From the NCBI GenBank assembly GCA_029257045.1, contig JARIDB010000130.1:1-38930 (forward strand): DNA of 38,930 nucleotides. Direction: 5' to 3'. Origin of the DNA: Clostridium sp. (GTDB taxonomy: Bacteria; Bacillota; Clostridia; Clostridiales; Clostridiaceae). Each line of letters starts with the position of its first letter. The stretch's first letter is position 1. This document shows positions 24,315 through 31,849 of the stretch, one piece after another. The position numbers and the translations under genes are program-made. Under the pieces are notes generated by a model. The model was not told where the DNA came from. It ran no database searches and saw only the letters and a list, made by a program, of their open reading frames with translations.

Positions 24315-24989
24315 ATGAAAAAGTTAATTAGTGCAAAAGATATTGAAGCCTTAATAAAACAAGGTGAAACAAAGTTTTATATCGATAGTAATGTAATTAT
24401 TACCCCATCAGCTAAAGATTTAGCAAGGAATAATGGAATAGAATTCACTACAGAAGCTCCTATATCTGAAACAAAGTCCTGTGAAGTAAAATTACATGAA
24501 ACACAGAAATGTTCTTTAGATGGACTAGATAGTGAAATGCTTTTAACATTTATCAAAACCATGATGAACAAAGGGCTTTTAGAAGAAATGCTTAATTGTT
24601 TAAATAAGCCAAGGACACCTTATTCCTTTGAAGGTGATAAGGGAGGCTTAAAGGTTATTAGAGGAAATACAGTTAAAATGGATGTATTTGAGACTGGTAA
24701 TCCAAATGCCAAAGCTTATTACCAAGAATTAGTTAATAAAGAAGAATCTAAAATGAGTGCTGGTTTTCTAACAATAGAAAATTCACAATTTGAATGGGAA
24801 TTAACTTATGAAGAAATTGATTATGTTATTGAAGGAACTTTAACAGTTGAGATTAATGGAAAGACCTATACTGCACATGCTGGGGATGTACTATTTGTAC
24901 CATCAGGCTCTAAGGTAGTTTGGGGTTCACCTAATAAGGCAAAGATGTTTTATACGACTTATCCTGCAAACTGGGCGGATCTCTTATAG
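24315..24989 (+). CDS. eutQ: EutQ-like cupin protein
   Basis: A 224-residue EutQ homolog. The C-terminal half (about 115-224) is the cupin barrel: FEWELTYEEIDYVIEGTLTVEINGKTY, then AGDVLFVPSGSKVVWGSP. The first 45 residues (KKLISAKDIEALIKQG, then IITPSAKDLARNNGIEF) share the TPxAxxLxxxGI pattern with the EutT-like protein of this operon. EutQ of Salmonella has reported acetate kinase activity, which would fit ATP formation from acetyl phosphate, but most of the function is open. The 54-base gap before it carries its own GGATG-type site. Confidence 0.88.
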   Translation: MKKLISAKDIEALIKQGETKFYIDSNVIITPSAKDLARNNGIEFTTEAPISETKSCEVKLHETQKCSLDGLDSEMLLTFIKTMMNKGLLEEMLNCLNKPRTPYSFEGDKGGLKVIRGNTVKMDVFETGNPNAKAYYQELVNKEESKMSAGFLTIENSQFEWELTYEEIDYVIEGTLTVEINGKTYTAHAGDVLFVPSGSKVVWGSPNKAKMFYTTYPANWADLL

Positions 24990-25011
24990 TAAACTTTGGG
25001 AGGATTAAGCT

Positions 25012-25821
25012 ATGAAGGCACTTGGATTAATAGAAACAAGAGGACTATTAGTAGCAATTGAAGGTGCAGATACAATGCTTAAAGCAGCAGATGTAAGCAT
25101 TTTTGATAAAACCTATGTTGGTGGTGGACTTGTTTCAATAGCGGTAACTGGAGATATAGGTTCAGTAAAAGCAGCTGTGGAAGCTGGTGTTGCAGCTATT
25201 AAAAAACTTGATAATTCATTACTTGTTTCATCACATGTAATACCGCGTCCACATGAAGATTTAGAAAATATTATTGGAATTAAAAATGAAATAGTTACAA
25301 TTGAAGATTCCAATAGCAATGACATCCATGATATTAATAGTACTGACAAAATTGAAATTGATACTGAAAATTATGTTAATAAAGATTTTGACATAGTTGA
25401 TAATTATACAGATAGTGATGTTAATAAAGGTATTGATAATAAAGATATTGATAATAAAGATATTAATATAAACAATGATACCAAGGTTGACATTCAAAGT
25501 ATAAATGAAGATTTTAATCAGGATGATAAGACTAATGTTATAGGGGATGTCATAGAAAATAATATATTTAATGAGATATTAAAAGATGAAGATAAAATTG
25601 ATTCTGTAGATATAGACTTAGAAAATTTACAGAAAGAAACTGTAGATAATTTAGTAAAAGATAATGGAATAGAAAAGGCTGTTGAAGTGTTAAACAATGT
25701 TAAGTTAATAAAACTTAGAAAGTTAGCTCGTCAATATAAAGATTTAGAAATTACAGATAAAGCAATTTCTAAAGCAAGCAAAAAGTTATTAATTACTAAA
25801 ATAAAAGCATATTACAAGTAA
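25012..25821 (+). CDS. BMC-H shell protein with long acidic linker and C-terminal SAP/Rho_N-like domain
   Basis: A 269-residue protein in three parts. Residues 1-90 are a standard BMC hexamer domain (ALGLIETRGLLVAIEGADTM, pore segment KTYVGGGLV, tail HVIPRPHEDLENII). Residues about 98-200 are a low-complexity linker rich in Asp, Asn, Ile and Lys with a tandem DNKDI repeat (15-base unit near 25433-25467). Residues about 205-269 form a basic helical domain (VEVLNNVKLIKLRKLARQYKDL, then SKASKKLLITKIKAYY) resembling SAP/Rho_N-type folds. Those folds bind nucleic acid or partner proteins; EutK of E. coli is a comparable BMC protein with a C-terminal helix-turn-helix. Exact role unknown. Confidence 0.85.
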   Translation: MKALGLIETRGLLVAIEGADTMLKAADVSIFDKTYVGGGLVSIAVTGDIGSVKAAVEAGVAAIKKLDNSLLVSSHVIPRPHEDLENIIGIKNEIVTIEDSNSNDIHDINSTDKIEIDTENYVNKDFDIVDNYTDSDVNKGIDNKDIDNKDININNDTKVDIQSINEDFNQDDKTNVIGDVIENNIFNEILKDEDKIDSVDIDLENLQKETVDNLVKDNGIEKAVEVLNNVKLIKLRKLARQYKDLEITDKAISKASKKLLITKIKAYYK

Positions 25822-25859
25822 ACTTAATACAAGAATATGCTAAAAGGAGAAATGACTAA

Positions 25860-27419
25860 ATGGAGAATTTTGATAAGGATTTACGATCTATACAAGGAGC
25901 AAGAGACCTTGCTAGATTAGGTAAAATTGCAGCAGAAAAAATTGCTGATTATACTGAAGAACAAATTGATAAAATATTGAAGAACATGGTTAAAGTTGCT
26001 GAAGAAAATGCAGTATGTTTAGCAGAAATGGCAGTAGAAGAAACAGGTTTTGGTAAGGTTCAAGATAAAACTTATAAAAATCATCTAGCATCTACAATTT
26101 TATATGAGTCAATAAAAGATATGAAAACAATTGGCATAATTAAAGAAGATGAAATAAATAAGTTAATTGAAATTGCAGAACCAGTTGGGTTAGTAATGGG
26201 TATAGTACCATCAACAAATCCAACATCAACAACTATTTTTAAGGCTATGATTGCAATTAAGTCTAGAAATGCTATAGTATTCTCGCCACATCCATCTGCA
26301 GCAAAATGTACAATTAAAGCAGCTATGTTAATGAATGAGGCAGCTATTGCAGCAGGAGCTCCAAAAGATATTGTTGGATGTATAACTATACCAACTATTG
26401 GAGCAACAAATGAGTTAATGAAAAGTAAAGAAGTTGCTATTATTATAGCAACTGGTGGTCCAGGTATGGTAAAAGCAGCTTATAGTTCTGGTAAGCCTGC
26501 ACTTGGAGTAGGAGCAGGAAACTCTCCAGCATATATAGAGAGAACTGCCAATGTTGAAAAAGCTGTTAGAAATATAATTGCAAGTAAGACATTTGATAAT
26601 GGTACAATCTGTGCATCAGAACAATCAATTATCTGTGAAGAATGTAATCATGACTTAGTTGTTAAAGAGTTGAAAAAGCAAGGTGGATATTTTATGACAG
26701 CAGAGGAAACTGATAAAGTTTGTGCTTTGTTATTCAAAAATGGACACAATATGAATGCTAAGCTTGTAGGTAAGTCACCTCAGGTTATTGCAAAAGTTGC
26801 AGGGATTTCTATTCCAGAAGGAACTAAAGTACTTATTGGAGAACAAAAAGGTGTAGGAGAAGGATATCCTTTATCCTTTGAAAAGCTTACTACAGTACTT
26901 GGATTCTACACAGTAAAAGATTGGGAAGAAGCATGTGAATTAAGTATCCAATTACTTCAAAATGGAATTGGACACACAATGAGTCTTCATACTGAAGATA
27001 GAGATATGGTACTAAAATTTGCTAAAAAACCAGCTGCACGTATTTTAGTTAATACTGGAGGTAGCCAAGGTGGAACAGGTGCAAGCACAGGGCTTATGCC
27101 ATCATTTACACTTGGTTGTGGTACTTGGGGAGGTAGTTCAGTATCTGAAAATGTTACCCCAATGCATTTAGTTAATATAAAAAGAGTTGCTTATGGATTG
27201 AAAGATTGTGCAACACTAGCTTCTACAGATCCAACTTTTAATCGTATAAAAACTGCTGAGAATTGTCACAGCACACAAAACCAATGTCAAGGGCTAAGTC
27301 CTGCTGAATATGCCGCTGCTTCAAAGTGTGATAATACTGATAGCAGCAAGTCTTCTGATAATGAAGAACTTATGAAATTAGTTAATCAGATAGTGAAGGC
27401 AATGAAGGGGGAACTATAG
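25860..27419 (+). CDS. CoA-acylating acetaldehyde dehydrogenase (EutE/PduP/CutF type)
   Basis: A 519-residue enzyme that should oxidise acetaldehyde plus CoA to acetyl-CoA with NAD+. Catalytic Cys251 lies in FDNGTICASEQS. PSTNPTSTTIFKAM, VFSPHPSA and GVGAGNSPAYIERTANV are family motifs. The C-terminus has a linker (about 465-500, rich in Ser, Asn and Cys) leading to the amphipathic helix NEELMKLVNQIVKAMKGEL, a typical encapsulation peptide. It supplies acetyl-CoA to the PduL-type gene that starts directly after its stop codon. It is the active partner of the Ser251 paralog at 14242. Confidence 0.94.
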   Translation: MENFDKDLRSIQGARDLARLGKIAAEKIADYTEEQIDKILKNMVKVAEENAVCLAEMAVEETGFGKVQDKTYKNHLASTILYESIKDMKTIGIIKEDEINKLIEIAEPVGLVMGIVPSTNPTSTTIFKAMIAIKSRNAIVFSPHPSAAKCTIKAAMLMNEAAIAAGAPKDIVGCITIPTIGATNELMKSKEVAIIIATGGPGMVKAAYSSGKPALGVGAGNSPAYIERTANVEKAVRNIIASKTFDNGTICASEQSIICEECNHDLVVKELKKQGGYFMTAEETDKVCALLFKNGHNMNAKLVGKSPQVIAKVAGISIPEGTKVLIGEQKGVGEGYPLSFEKLTTVLGFYTVKDWEEACELSIQLLQNGIGHTMSLHTEDRDMVLKFAKKPAARILVNTGGSQGGTGASTGLMPSFTLGCGTWGGSSVSENVTPMHLVNIKRVAYGLKDCATLASTDPTFNRIKTAENCHSTQNQCQGLSPAEYAAASKCDNTDSSKSSDNEELMKLVNQIVKAMKGEL

Positions 27420-28070
27420 ATGGATAGATGTGAAGATATATTGAAGCTTTTACTGGAAACTATACAAGCTAATAAAACTAATATTGAAGCAATAAATGAT
27501 TTATCTGAAATTCCAGTAGGTGTTTCCAATAGACATATACATCTTTCACAAAGGGACCTAAATATCTTATTTGGTGAAGGTTATAATCTGACTAAAATGA
27601 AAGATTTATCACAACCTGGCCAATATGCCTGCAAAGAAACCCTAACAATTTGTGGAGCAAAAGGAGCTATTGAAAAGGTTAGAATCCTTGGACCTACAAG
27701 AAGTAAAACTCAGGTTGAAGTTTTAGCTGGAGATTGTTTTAAACTTGGTGTTCTTTCACATACAAGATTGTCTGGTGATTTATGCAATACACCTGGAATC
27801 ACATTAATTGGACCAAAAGGTTCAGTTCAAATTGAAGAAGGACTAATAGTTGCACAAAGACATATACACATGACACCAGAAGATGCCAAAAACCTTGGAG
27901 TATTAGATGGACAAATGGTTTCTATAGAGTTTGATGACCTAAGAGGTGGTATTTACAGTAATGTAGCTATTAGAGCAAATGCTGATTCAAAGCTTGAATG
28001 TCATATTGATACTGAAGAAGCAAATGCTATGAATATTAGGTGTAGTTCAAAAATTAAAATTATAAAGTAA
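27420..28070 (+). CDS. pduL: PduL-type phosphate acyltransferase (phosphotransacetylase)
   Basis: A 216-residue PduL-family enzyme converting acetyl-CoA and phosphate to acetyl phosphate and CoA, which regenerates CoA inside the compartment. The paired zinc-binding motifs are SNRHIHLS (His39, His41) and QRHIHMT (His148, His150). The GPTRSKTQVEV and SGDL segments are also conserved. The first 20 residues (CEDILKLLLETIQANK) form an amphipathic helix, a probable N-terminal encapsulation peptide as in PduL. ATG overlaps nothing but is immediately adjacent to the previous TAG, so translation is coupled. Confidence 0.94.
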   Translation: MDRCEDILKLLLETIQANKTNIEAINDLSEIPVGVSNRHIHLSQRDLNILFGEGYNLTKMKDLSQPGQYACKETLTICGAKGAIEKVRILGPTRSKTQVEVLAGDCFKLGVLSHTRLSGDLCNTPGITLIGPKGSVQIEEGLIVAQRHIHMTPEDAKNLGVLDGQMVSIEFDDLRGGIYSNVAIRANADSKLECHIDTEEANAMNIRCSSKIKIIK

Positions 28071-28153
28071 ATGTACAAAATTTAAATTAGGTTATAAATA
28101 AATTTATAATATAAAAATAATAAAAAATAATAAAAAAATAGGAGGATTTCAAA

Positions 28154-28444
28154 ATGAAATATGATGCTTTAGGAATGATAGAAACAAAGGGGTTAGTTGG
28201 TTCAATTGAGGCTGCAGATGCTATGGTTAAGGCTGCAAATGTTTATCTAATTGGTAAAGAGTATGTTGGTGGTGGTCTTGTAACAGTTATGGTAAGAGGA
28301 GATGTAGGAGCAGTAAAAGCAGCTACAGATGCTGGTGCAGCAGCTGCACAACGTGTTGGAGAGTTAGTTTCAGTTCACGTTATACCTCGTCCACACTCAG
28401 AGGTAGAAGTAATTCTTCCAACATCTAAAGAAATAGTAAAATAA
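28154..28444 (+). CDS. BMC-H shell protein 3 (EutM/PduA-like)
   Basis: A 96-residue canonical hexamer shell protein: [24 protein letters not shown], pore segment [11 protein letters not shown], then [19 protein letters not shown] and [14 protein letters not shown]. It is closer to the textbook EutM/PduA sequence than the two at the head of the operon. Preceded by an AT-rich gap of 83 bases and a strong TAGGAGG site; last gene of the operon, followed by a strong terminator. Confidence 0.95.
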   Translation: MKYDALGMIETKGLVGSIEAADAMVKAANVYLIGKEYVGGGLVTVMVRGDVGAVKAATDAGAAAAQRVGELVSVHVIPRPHSEVEVILPTSKEIVK

Positions 28445-28465
28445 TTAAGAAATCTATAAAGATAT

Positions 28466-28508
28466 AAAAAGTAGTTGTGTTGAATTAACTTTAACACAAC
28501 TACTTTTT
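28466..28508 (+). terminator. Terminator of the cut operon
   Basis: AAAAAGTAGTTGTGTT (28466-28481) and AACACAACTACTTTTT (28493-28508) form a perfect 16-bp stem with an 11-base loop, ending in a T-run. It marks the 3' end of the compartment operon. Confidence 0.92.
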
Positions 28509-28537
28509 TATTTATTATAAATATTAATAGATTTTCG

Positions 28538-28594
28538 GAAAGTATAATTTTAAATAGGTTAAAATCAGTAAATTTAATTAAATTATAATAAATG
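28538..28594 (+). repeat. 57-bp direct repeat, tetR 3'-end remnant (right copy)
   Basis: Matches 9090-9146 at 52 of 57 positions. Translated from 28538 it reads ESIILNRLKSVNLIKL then TAA 28586-28588, against ESIILNGLKSVNLINL at the end of the TetR protein. No tetR similarity continues upstream: the preceding codons are unrelated and the cut terminator lies 29 bases away. This is a stranded gene end, not a coding gene. Confidence 0.85.
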
Positions 28595-28879
28595 AATAAT
28601 TAAAAAAATTGCATAAAATTATAGAGGTTTATAAAATAATTAAGTAATATGCTATAATATATATGTTTCAATTAATAATCTACATCATTAACAGAATTAT
28701 AATATTAAATATTTAATAGGCTTATTTAAGTGAAATAGTAGAATTGAAAGCATATATATTTTTTGATTTTTATATAAGTTGCTCAGATACTGACTTTACT
28801 TAAACACTATCAATTTGAAATATTGTTCAATTAAATGTAGAATGTTTATTACAACTTATGGAAGTGGAGTGGTTATAAA
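28595..28879. other. Gene-free AT-rich stretch after the right repeat
   Basis: No reading frame with a ribosome binding site, no strong hairpin and no family similarity is visible. It presumably holds the promoter of the DUF1904 gene, but no convincing -35/-10 pair stands out. Confidence 0.5.
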
Positions 28880-29206
28880 ATGCCAATGATTAAATTTAAG
28901 GCAATAGAAGCTAAGGATGTTTGTAGTATAAGTAAAAACTTAATAGATGAACTTGAAGAATTAATTAACCGTCCGAGGAAGCATTTTAGTTTATCAGTTG
29001 ATCAATCTGTATATGTAAAAGATGGGGAAGTTGTTAAAGGTGAACCTGTCATTGAAGTTCTTTGGGTTGATAGAAGTCAAGAGATACAAGATAAAGCTGC
29101 AAAAATAATTACTAAGTATATGAATTCAGTAGGATATTCTAATTTAGATATTATATTTTCTGCACTAGATAAAAGTAAATATTATAAAAATGGTGATCTT
29201 GTTTAG
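28880..29206 (+). CDS. DUF1904 family protein
   Basis: A 108-residue protein with the DUF1904 pattern: start MPMIKFKAIEAKDVCSISK, then DELEELINRPRKHFSL, VIEVLWVDRSQEIQDKAAK and DIIFSALDKSKYYKNG. The family is common in Clostridium and is thought to have a tautomerase (4-OT/MIF)-like fold with Pro2; biochemical role unknown. It is a single-gene unit ending at a strong terminator. It is the first intact gene to the right of the cut island. Confidence 0.85.
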   Translation: MPMIKFKAIEAKDVCSISKNLIDELEELINRPRKHFSLSVDQSVYVKDGEVVKGEPVIEVLWVDRSQEIQDKAAKIITKYMNSVGYSNLDIIFSALDKSKYYKNGDLV

Positions 29207-29284
29207 TAAGTTTTAGGAATAATCTTTAAAGATGCAAAGGAAAATCTTGAAATAGCAACAAAAACATAGTCAGGATTCTAAATA

Positions 29285-29318
29285 AAAATTAAGAGGCAAG
29301 AAATTGCCTCTTAATTTT
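29285..29318 (+). terminator. Terminator after DUF1904 gene
   Basis: AAAATTAAGAGGCAA (29285-29299) and TTGCCTCTTAATTTT (29304-29318) form a perfect 15-bp stem with a GAAA tetraloop, followed by CCCTTTTT. Confidence 0.9.
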
Positions 29319-29418
29319 CCCTTTTTAATTAATTTTACGTTATTAGAAATTTAAATTAATAATATTATGAAAACTACATAATACTATAAACAAATAAGTA
29401 AATAAGGAGGACTAAAAT

Positions 29419-29760
29419 ATGAAGATAGAAAAGTTAGCTGATAAAATAGTATATAATGATGAATCCCTAACTAAGAAAATAATTTTTAAAGAGGACAAAA
29501 TTTTAAACTTTGTTTTGAATTTTAGACCAGGTCAAGGGGTGCCACCACATAATCACGAACAAAGTGATTTACTTGTTCATGTACTTTGTGGGGAAGGTGA
29601 AATGATTGTAGATGGAAATGCAAATAAAATAAAAGAAGGAGATATTATCCATTGCAAGGGAACAGAAGTATTTAGTATAAAAAACAATGGAAATAAGGAT
29701 ATGTCACTATTTGTTATACTAGCTCCAAATCCATCACCAGTATATTCAAAGGAAATATAG
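29419..29760 (+). CDS. Small cupin-domain protein
   Basis: A 113-residue single-domain cupin. Motif 1 is partly kept (PPHNHEQSD, with the HxH pair but Asp or Ser where Glu is usual). Motif 2 is GDIIHCKGTEVFSI, where the third metal histidine is replaced. Metal binding may therefore be weak or altered. FVILAPNPSPVYS closes the barrel. The AAGGAGG ribosome site is strong. Single gene, with no informative neighbours and an unknown substrate. Confidence 0.8.
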   Translation: MKIEKLADKIVYNDESLTKKIIFKEDKILNFVLNFRPGQGVPPHNHEQSDLLVHVLCGEGEMIVDGNANKIKEGDIIHCKGTEVFSIKNNGNKDMSLFVILAPNPSPVYSKEI

Positions 29761-29837
29761 ATGATATAAAATTAGTAGATATGAAAGAAAAAGGCTGATA
29801 TAATGTTTTTTAGAATGTTTAAAAAAGGAGTTATTCG

Positions 29838-30797
29838 ATGAAATATTATTTAGCACCAATGGAAGGAATCACAGGATACATATATAGAAATGCTTATAAA
29901 AGGTTTTTTGGTAATGTTGATAAATACTTTGCACCTTTTATTGTTCCAAATACTAGTACAAGTCTTAAAACTAAAGAGTTAAGAGACATTTTACCTGAAA
30001 ATAATAGGGGTATAAATGTAGTTCCTCAAATACTTACTAATGATTCAGAAGGTTTTATTAATACATCTAGAAAATTTAAAGAGCTAGGCTATAGTGAAGT
30101 TAATTTAAACTTAGGTTGCCCCTCTGGAACAGTTGTTTCAAAAAATAGGGGATCGGGTTTTTTAGCTAAAAGAGAAGAACTGGATAGGTTTTTAGATGAA
30201 ATATTTGAAATGAAAGATATGAAAATATCTATAAAGACTAGAATAGGAAAAGATAGCCCGGAAGAGTTTTATGAACTAATAAAAATTTACAATAAATATC
30301 CTATGGAGGAATTAATAATCCACCCTAGAACAAGACAAGATTTTTATGGGAATAATCCTAACTTAGAGGTTTTTAAAGATGCAATATCTTTAAGCAAGAA
30401 TCCACTATGTTATAATGGGGATATTTTTACTATTGATGATTATAATAAGTTAGAAAAAGGTTTTCCGGAAGTAAATACAGTAATGATTGGAAGAGGGATA
30501 CTAGCTAATCCAGGATTAATAAATGAAATTAAAGATAATACCTTTATGGATAAAGAAATATTGAAAAAGTTCCATGATGAGATTTTTAAAGAGTATAGAG
30601 ATTTATTTAATGAAGATAAAAATGCAATGTTTAGAATGAAGGAACTATGGGGATACATGATTTATGCCTTTTCAGATAATAAAAAATATTCTAAAAGAAT
30701 AAAGAAGGCACAAAAAATAGAGGACTATAATGAGGTTGTTTTAAGTTTATTTAACGAACAGGAAATTATAGAAGGAGCAGGATTATTTACTAATTAG
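29838..30797 (+). CDS. dus: tRNA-dihydrouridine synthase
   Basis: A 319-residue flavoenzyme that reduces uridines in tRNA D-loops. The FMN barrel begins YYLAPMEGITGYIYRNAYKRFFG. The catalytic cysteine is Cys94 in NLNLGCPSG, followed by the KNRGSGFL loop; KTRIG, IHPRTRQDFYGN, CYNGDIF and MIGRGILANPGL are the other family motifs. An extended -10 (TGATATAAT, 29796-29804) lies 34 bases upstream, and the gene ends in a very strong terminator, so it is its own transcript. Confidence 0.93.
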   Translation: MKYYLAPMEGITGYIYRNAYKRFFGNVDKYFAPFIVPNTSTSLKTKELRDILPENNRGINVVPQILTNDSEGFINTSRKFKELGYSEVNLNLGCPSGTVVSKNRGSGFLAKREELDRFLDEIFEMKDMKISIKTRIGKDSPEEFYELIKIYNKYPMEELIIHPRTRQDFYGNNPNLEVFKDAISLSKNPLCYNGDIFTIDDYNKLEKGFPEVNTVMIGRGILANPGLINEIKDNTFMDKEILKKFHDEIFKEYRDLFNEDKNAMFRMKELWGYMIYAFSDNKKYSKRIKKAQKIEDYNEVVLSLFNEQEIIEGAGLFTN

Positions 30798-30807
30798 TTT
30801 AAAAGTA

Positions 30808-30856
30808 ATCAGCAATGAAACTAAAATTAAATTTTAGTTTCATTGCTGATTTTTTT
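30808..30856 (+). terminator. Terminator of dus
   Basis: A perfect 20-bp stem, 30808-30827 with 31-base-pair partner region 30831-30850, separated by a TAA loop and followed by six or more T. The left arm begins ATCAGCAATG and the right arm ends CATTGCTGAT. Confidence 0.95.
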
Positions 30857-30897
30857 ATTTTATCAATGAATTAAATTCAAAAAAACGCAGAAAAAGA

Positions 30898-30952
30898 TTG
30901 ACAAATTTTAAACAAGGATATATAGTAGTTACTAAAGGTAGCTACTATATAT
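30898..30952 (+). promoter_or_regulatory. Promoter with overlapping operator of the trmB operon
   Basis: TTGACA (30898-30903) and TATAGT (30921-30926) have a 17-bp spacer. An inverted repeat with 15-base arms, ATATATAGTAGTTAC (30918-30932) and GTAGCTACTATATAT (30938-30952), differs at one arm position and covers the -10 hexamer. A protein bound there would block the polymerase, so autoregulation by the TrmB product is likely. Confidence 0.75.
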
Positions 30953-31028
30953 AAAACCTAAATAATGAATTAATAATAAGGTTATATGTTATAATATTTA
31001 TTATTTTATGAATTATTTGGAGGTAAGT

Positions 31029-31844
31029 ATGGAAAAAATTATTAGTTTATTAAAGCATTTTAATTTCACGGAATCAGAATCTAAAATTTACATTGCATTA
31101 TTACAAAATGGGCCAAGAAGTGGATATGAAGTAAGTAAGATTTCAGGAGTCCCTAGATCTAAGGTTTATAATATATTAGAAATTTTAATTCAAAAGGGAG
31201 CTGTAATGGTTACTCATGTAGAAAAATCTTCTTTATATAAGGCTGAATCTGTTGAGTGTGTAGTAAATAATCTTAAAAAACTAAATGAAGATATACTTTA
31301 TGAATTAGAATCTGAACTAACACATTTTGATGAAAAAATTGATAATGAACAAATTTGGCAAGTTAAAGGATATGTTAACTTGCTTGCAAAATGCACTAGT
31401 ATGATAAGAAATTCACAAGAACAAGTATTAATTCAAGTTTGGAAAGAAGATTTATCACAAGAACTTGAAGAGATTTTACGTAAAAAGCAAGAAGAATTGG
31501 GACAAGTACTAGTAGTGTTGTATGATTCTAAAGAAGAATATAATACTAAGATACCTTATTTCTATAGTCATGGATTTGAAGAAAATAAGATTGATGATAC
31601 AGGAGGAAGATGGATAACTGTTACCATCGATTCAAAGGAAATGTTTTATGCAACAATAAAAAGTGAAAAAGTTGCAGAAGGAATTTATACAGGAAATGCT
31701 AGTATGGTTTTCTTTGCAAATGAGTACATAAAACATGATGCTTATTGTATCAAATTAATAAATAGAATGAGTGATGAGGAAAAAAGAAGTTTCGGAAATA
31801 ACATGCTTGGAGTTAGAGATTTATTTAATACTCAAAGGGAGTGA
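31029..31844 (+). CDS. TrmB-family transcriptional regulator
   Basis: A 271-residue regulator. The N-terminal winged helix reads FNFTESESKIYIALLQNGPRSGYEVSKISGVPRSKVYNILEILIQKGAV, the TrmB signature, seen in blocks over residues about 10-60. A coiled coil and a C-terminal effector domain (QVLIQVWKEDLSQELEE, ITVTIDSKEMFYATI) follow. ATG 31029 lies five bases after GGAGG (31019-31023); the in-frame ATG at 31008 has no ribosome site. The operator at 30918-30952 lies about 75 bases upstream. The gene leads an operon with a TSUP permease and an ornithine cyclodeaminase-family enzyme, so its ligand is probably their substrate. Confidence 0.88.
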   Translation: MEKIISLLKHFNFTESESKIYIALLQNGPRSGYEVSKISGVPRSKVYNILEILIQKGAVMVTHVEKSSLYKAESVECVVNNLKKLNEDILYELESELTHFDEKIDNEQIWQVKGYVNLLAKCTSMIRNSQEQVLIQVWKEDLSQELEEILRKKQEELGQVLVVLYDSKEEYNTKIPYFYSHGFEENKIDDTGGRWITVTIDSKEMFYATIKSEKVAEGIYTGNASMVFFANEYIKHDAYCIKLINRMSDEEKRSFGNNMLGVRDLFNTQRE

Positions 31845-31849
31845 ATGGA

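Noticed and set aside
25113-25497. Open minus-strand frames opposite the BMC linker gene
   Set aside because: They are mirror images of the repetitive, Asp/Asn-rich coding strand, have no ribosome sites and match nothing; the plus-strand gene has the BMC domain and sits in operon.
9378-28444. Insertion sequence or transposase as the agent that placed the cut island
   Set aside because: No transposase, integrase or terminal inverted repeat was found inside the flanking direct repeats.
13500-28500. Locus as an ethanolamine (eut) or propanediol (pdu) operon, suggested by many Eut/Pdu-like accessories
   Set aside because: No EutBC or PduCDE is present; the signature enzyme is CutC with all choline-lyase residues (Asp216, Cys489, Glu491, Gly821).
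29215-29275. Possible gene tail after DUF1904 (frame reading IFKDAKENLEIATKT then stop)
   Set aside because: Too short to assign and without a start; could be chance.
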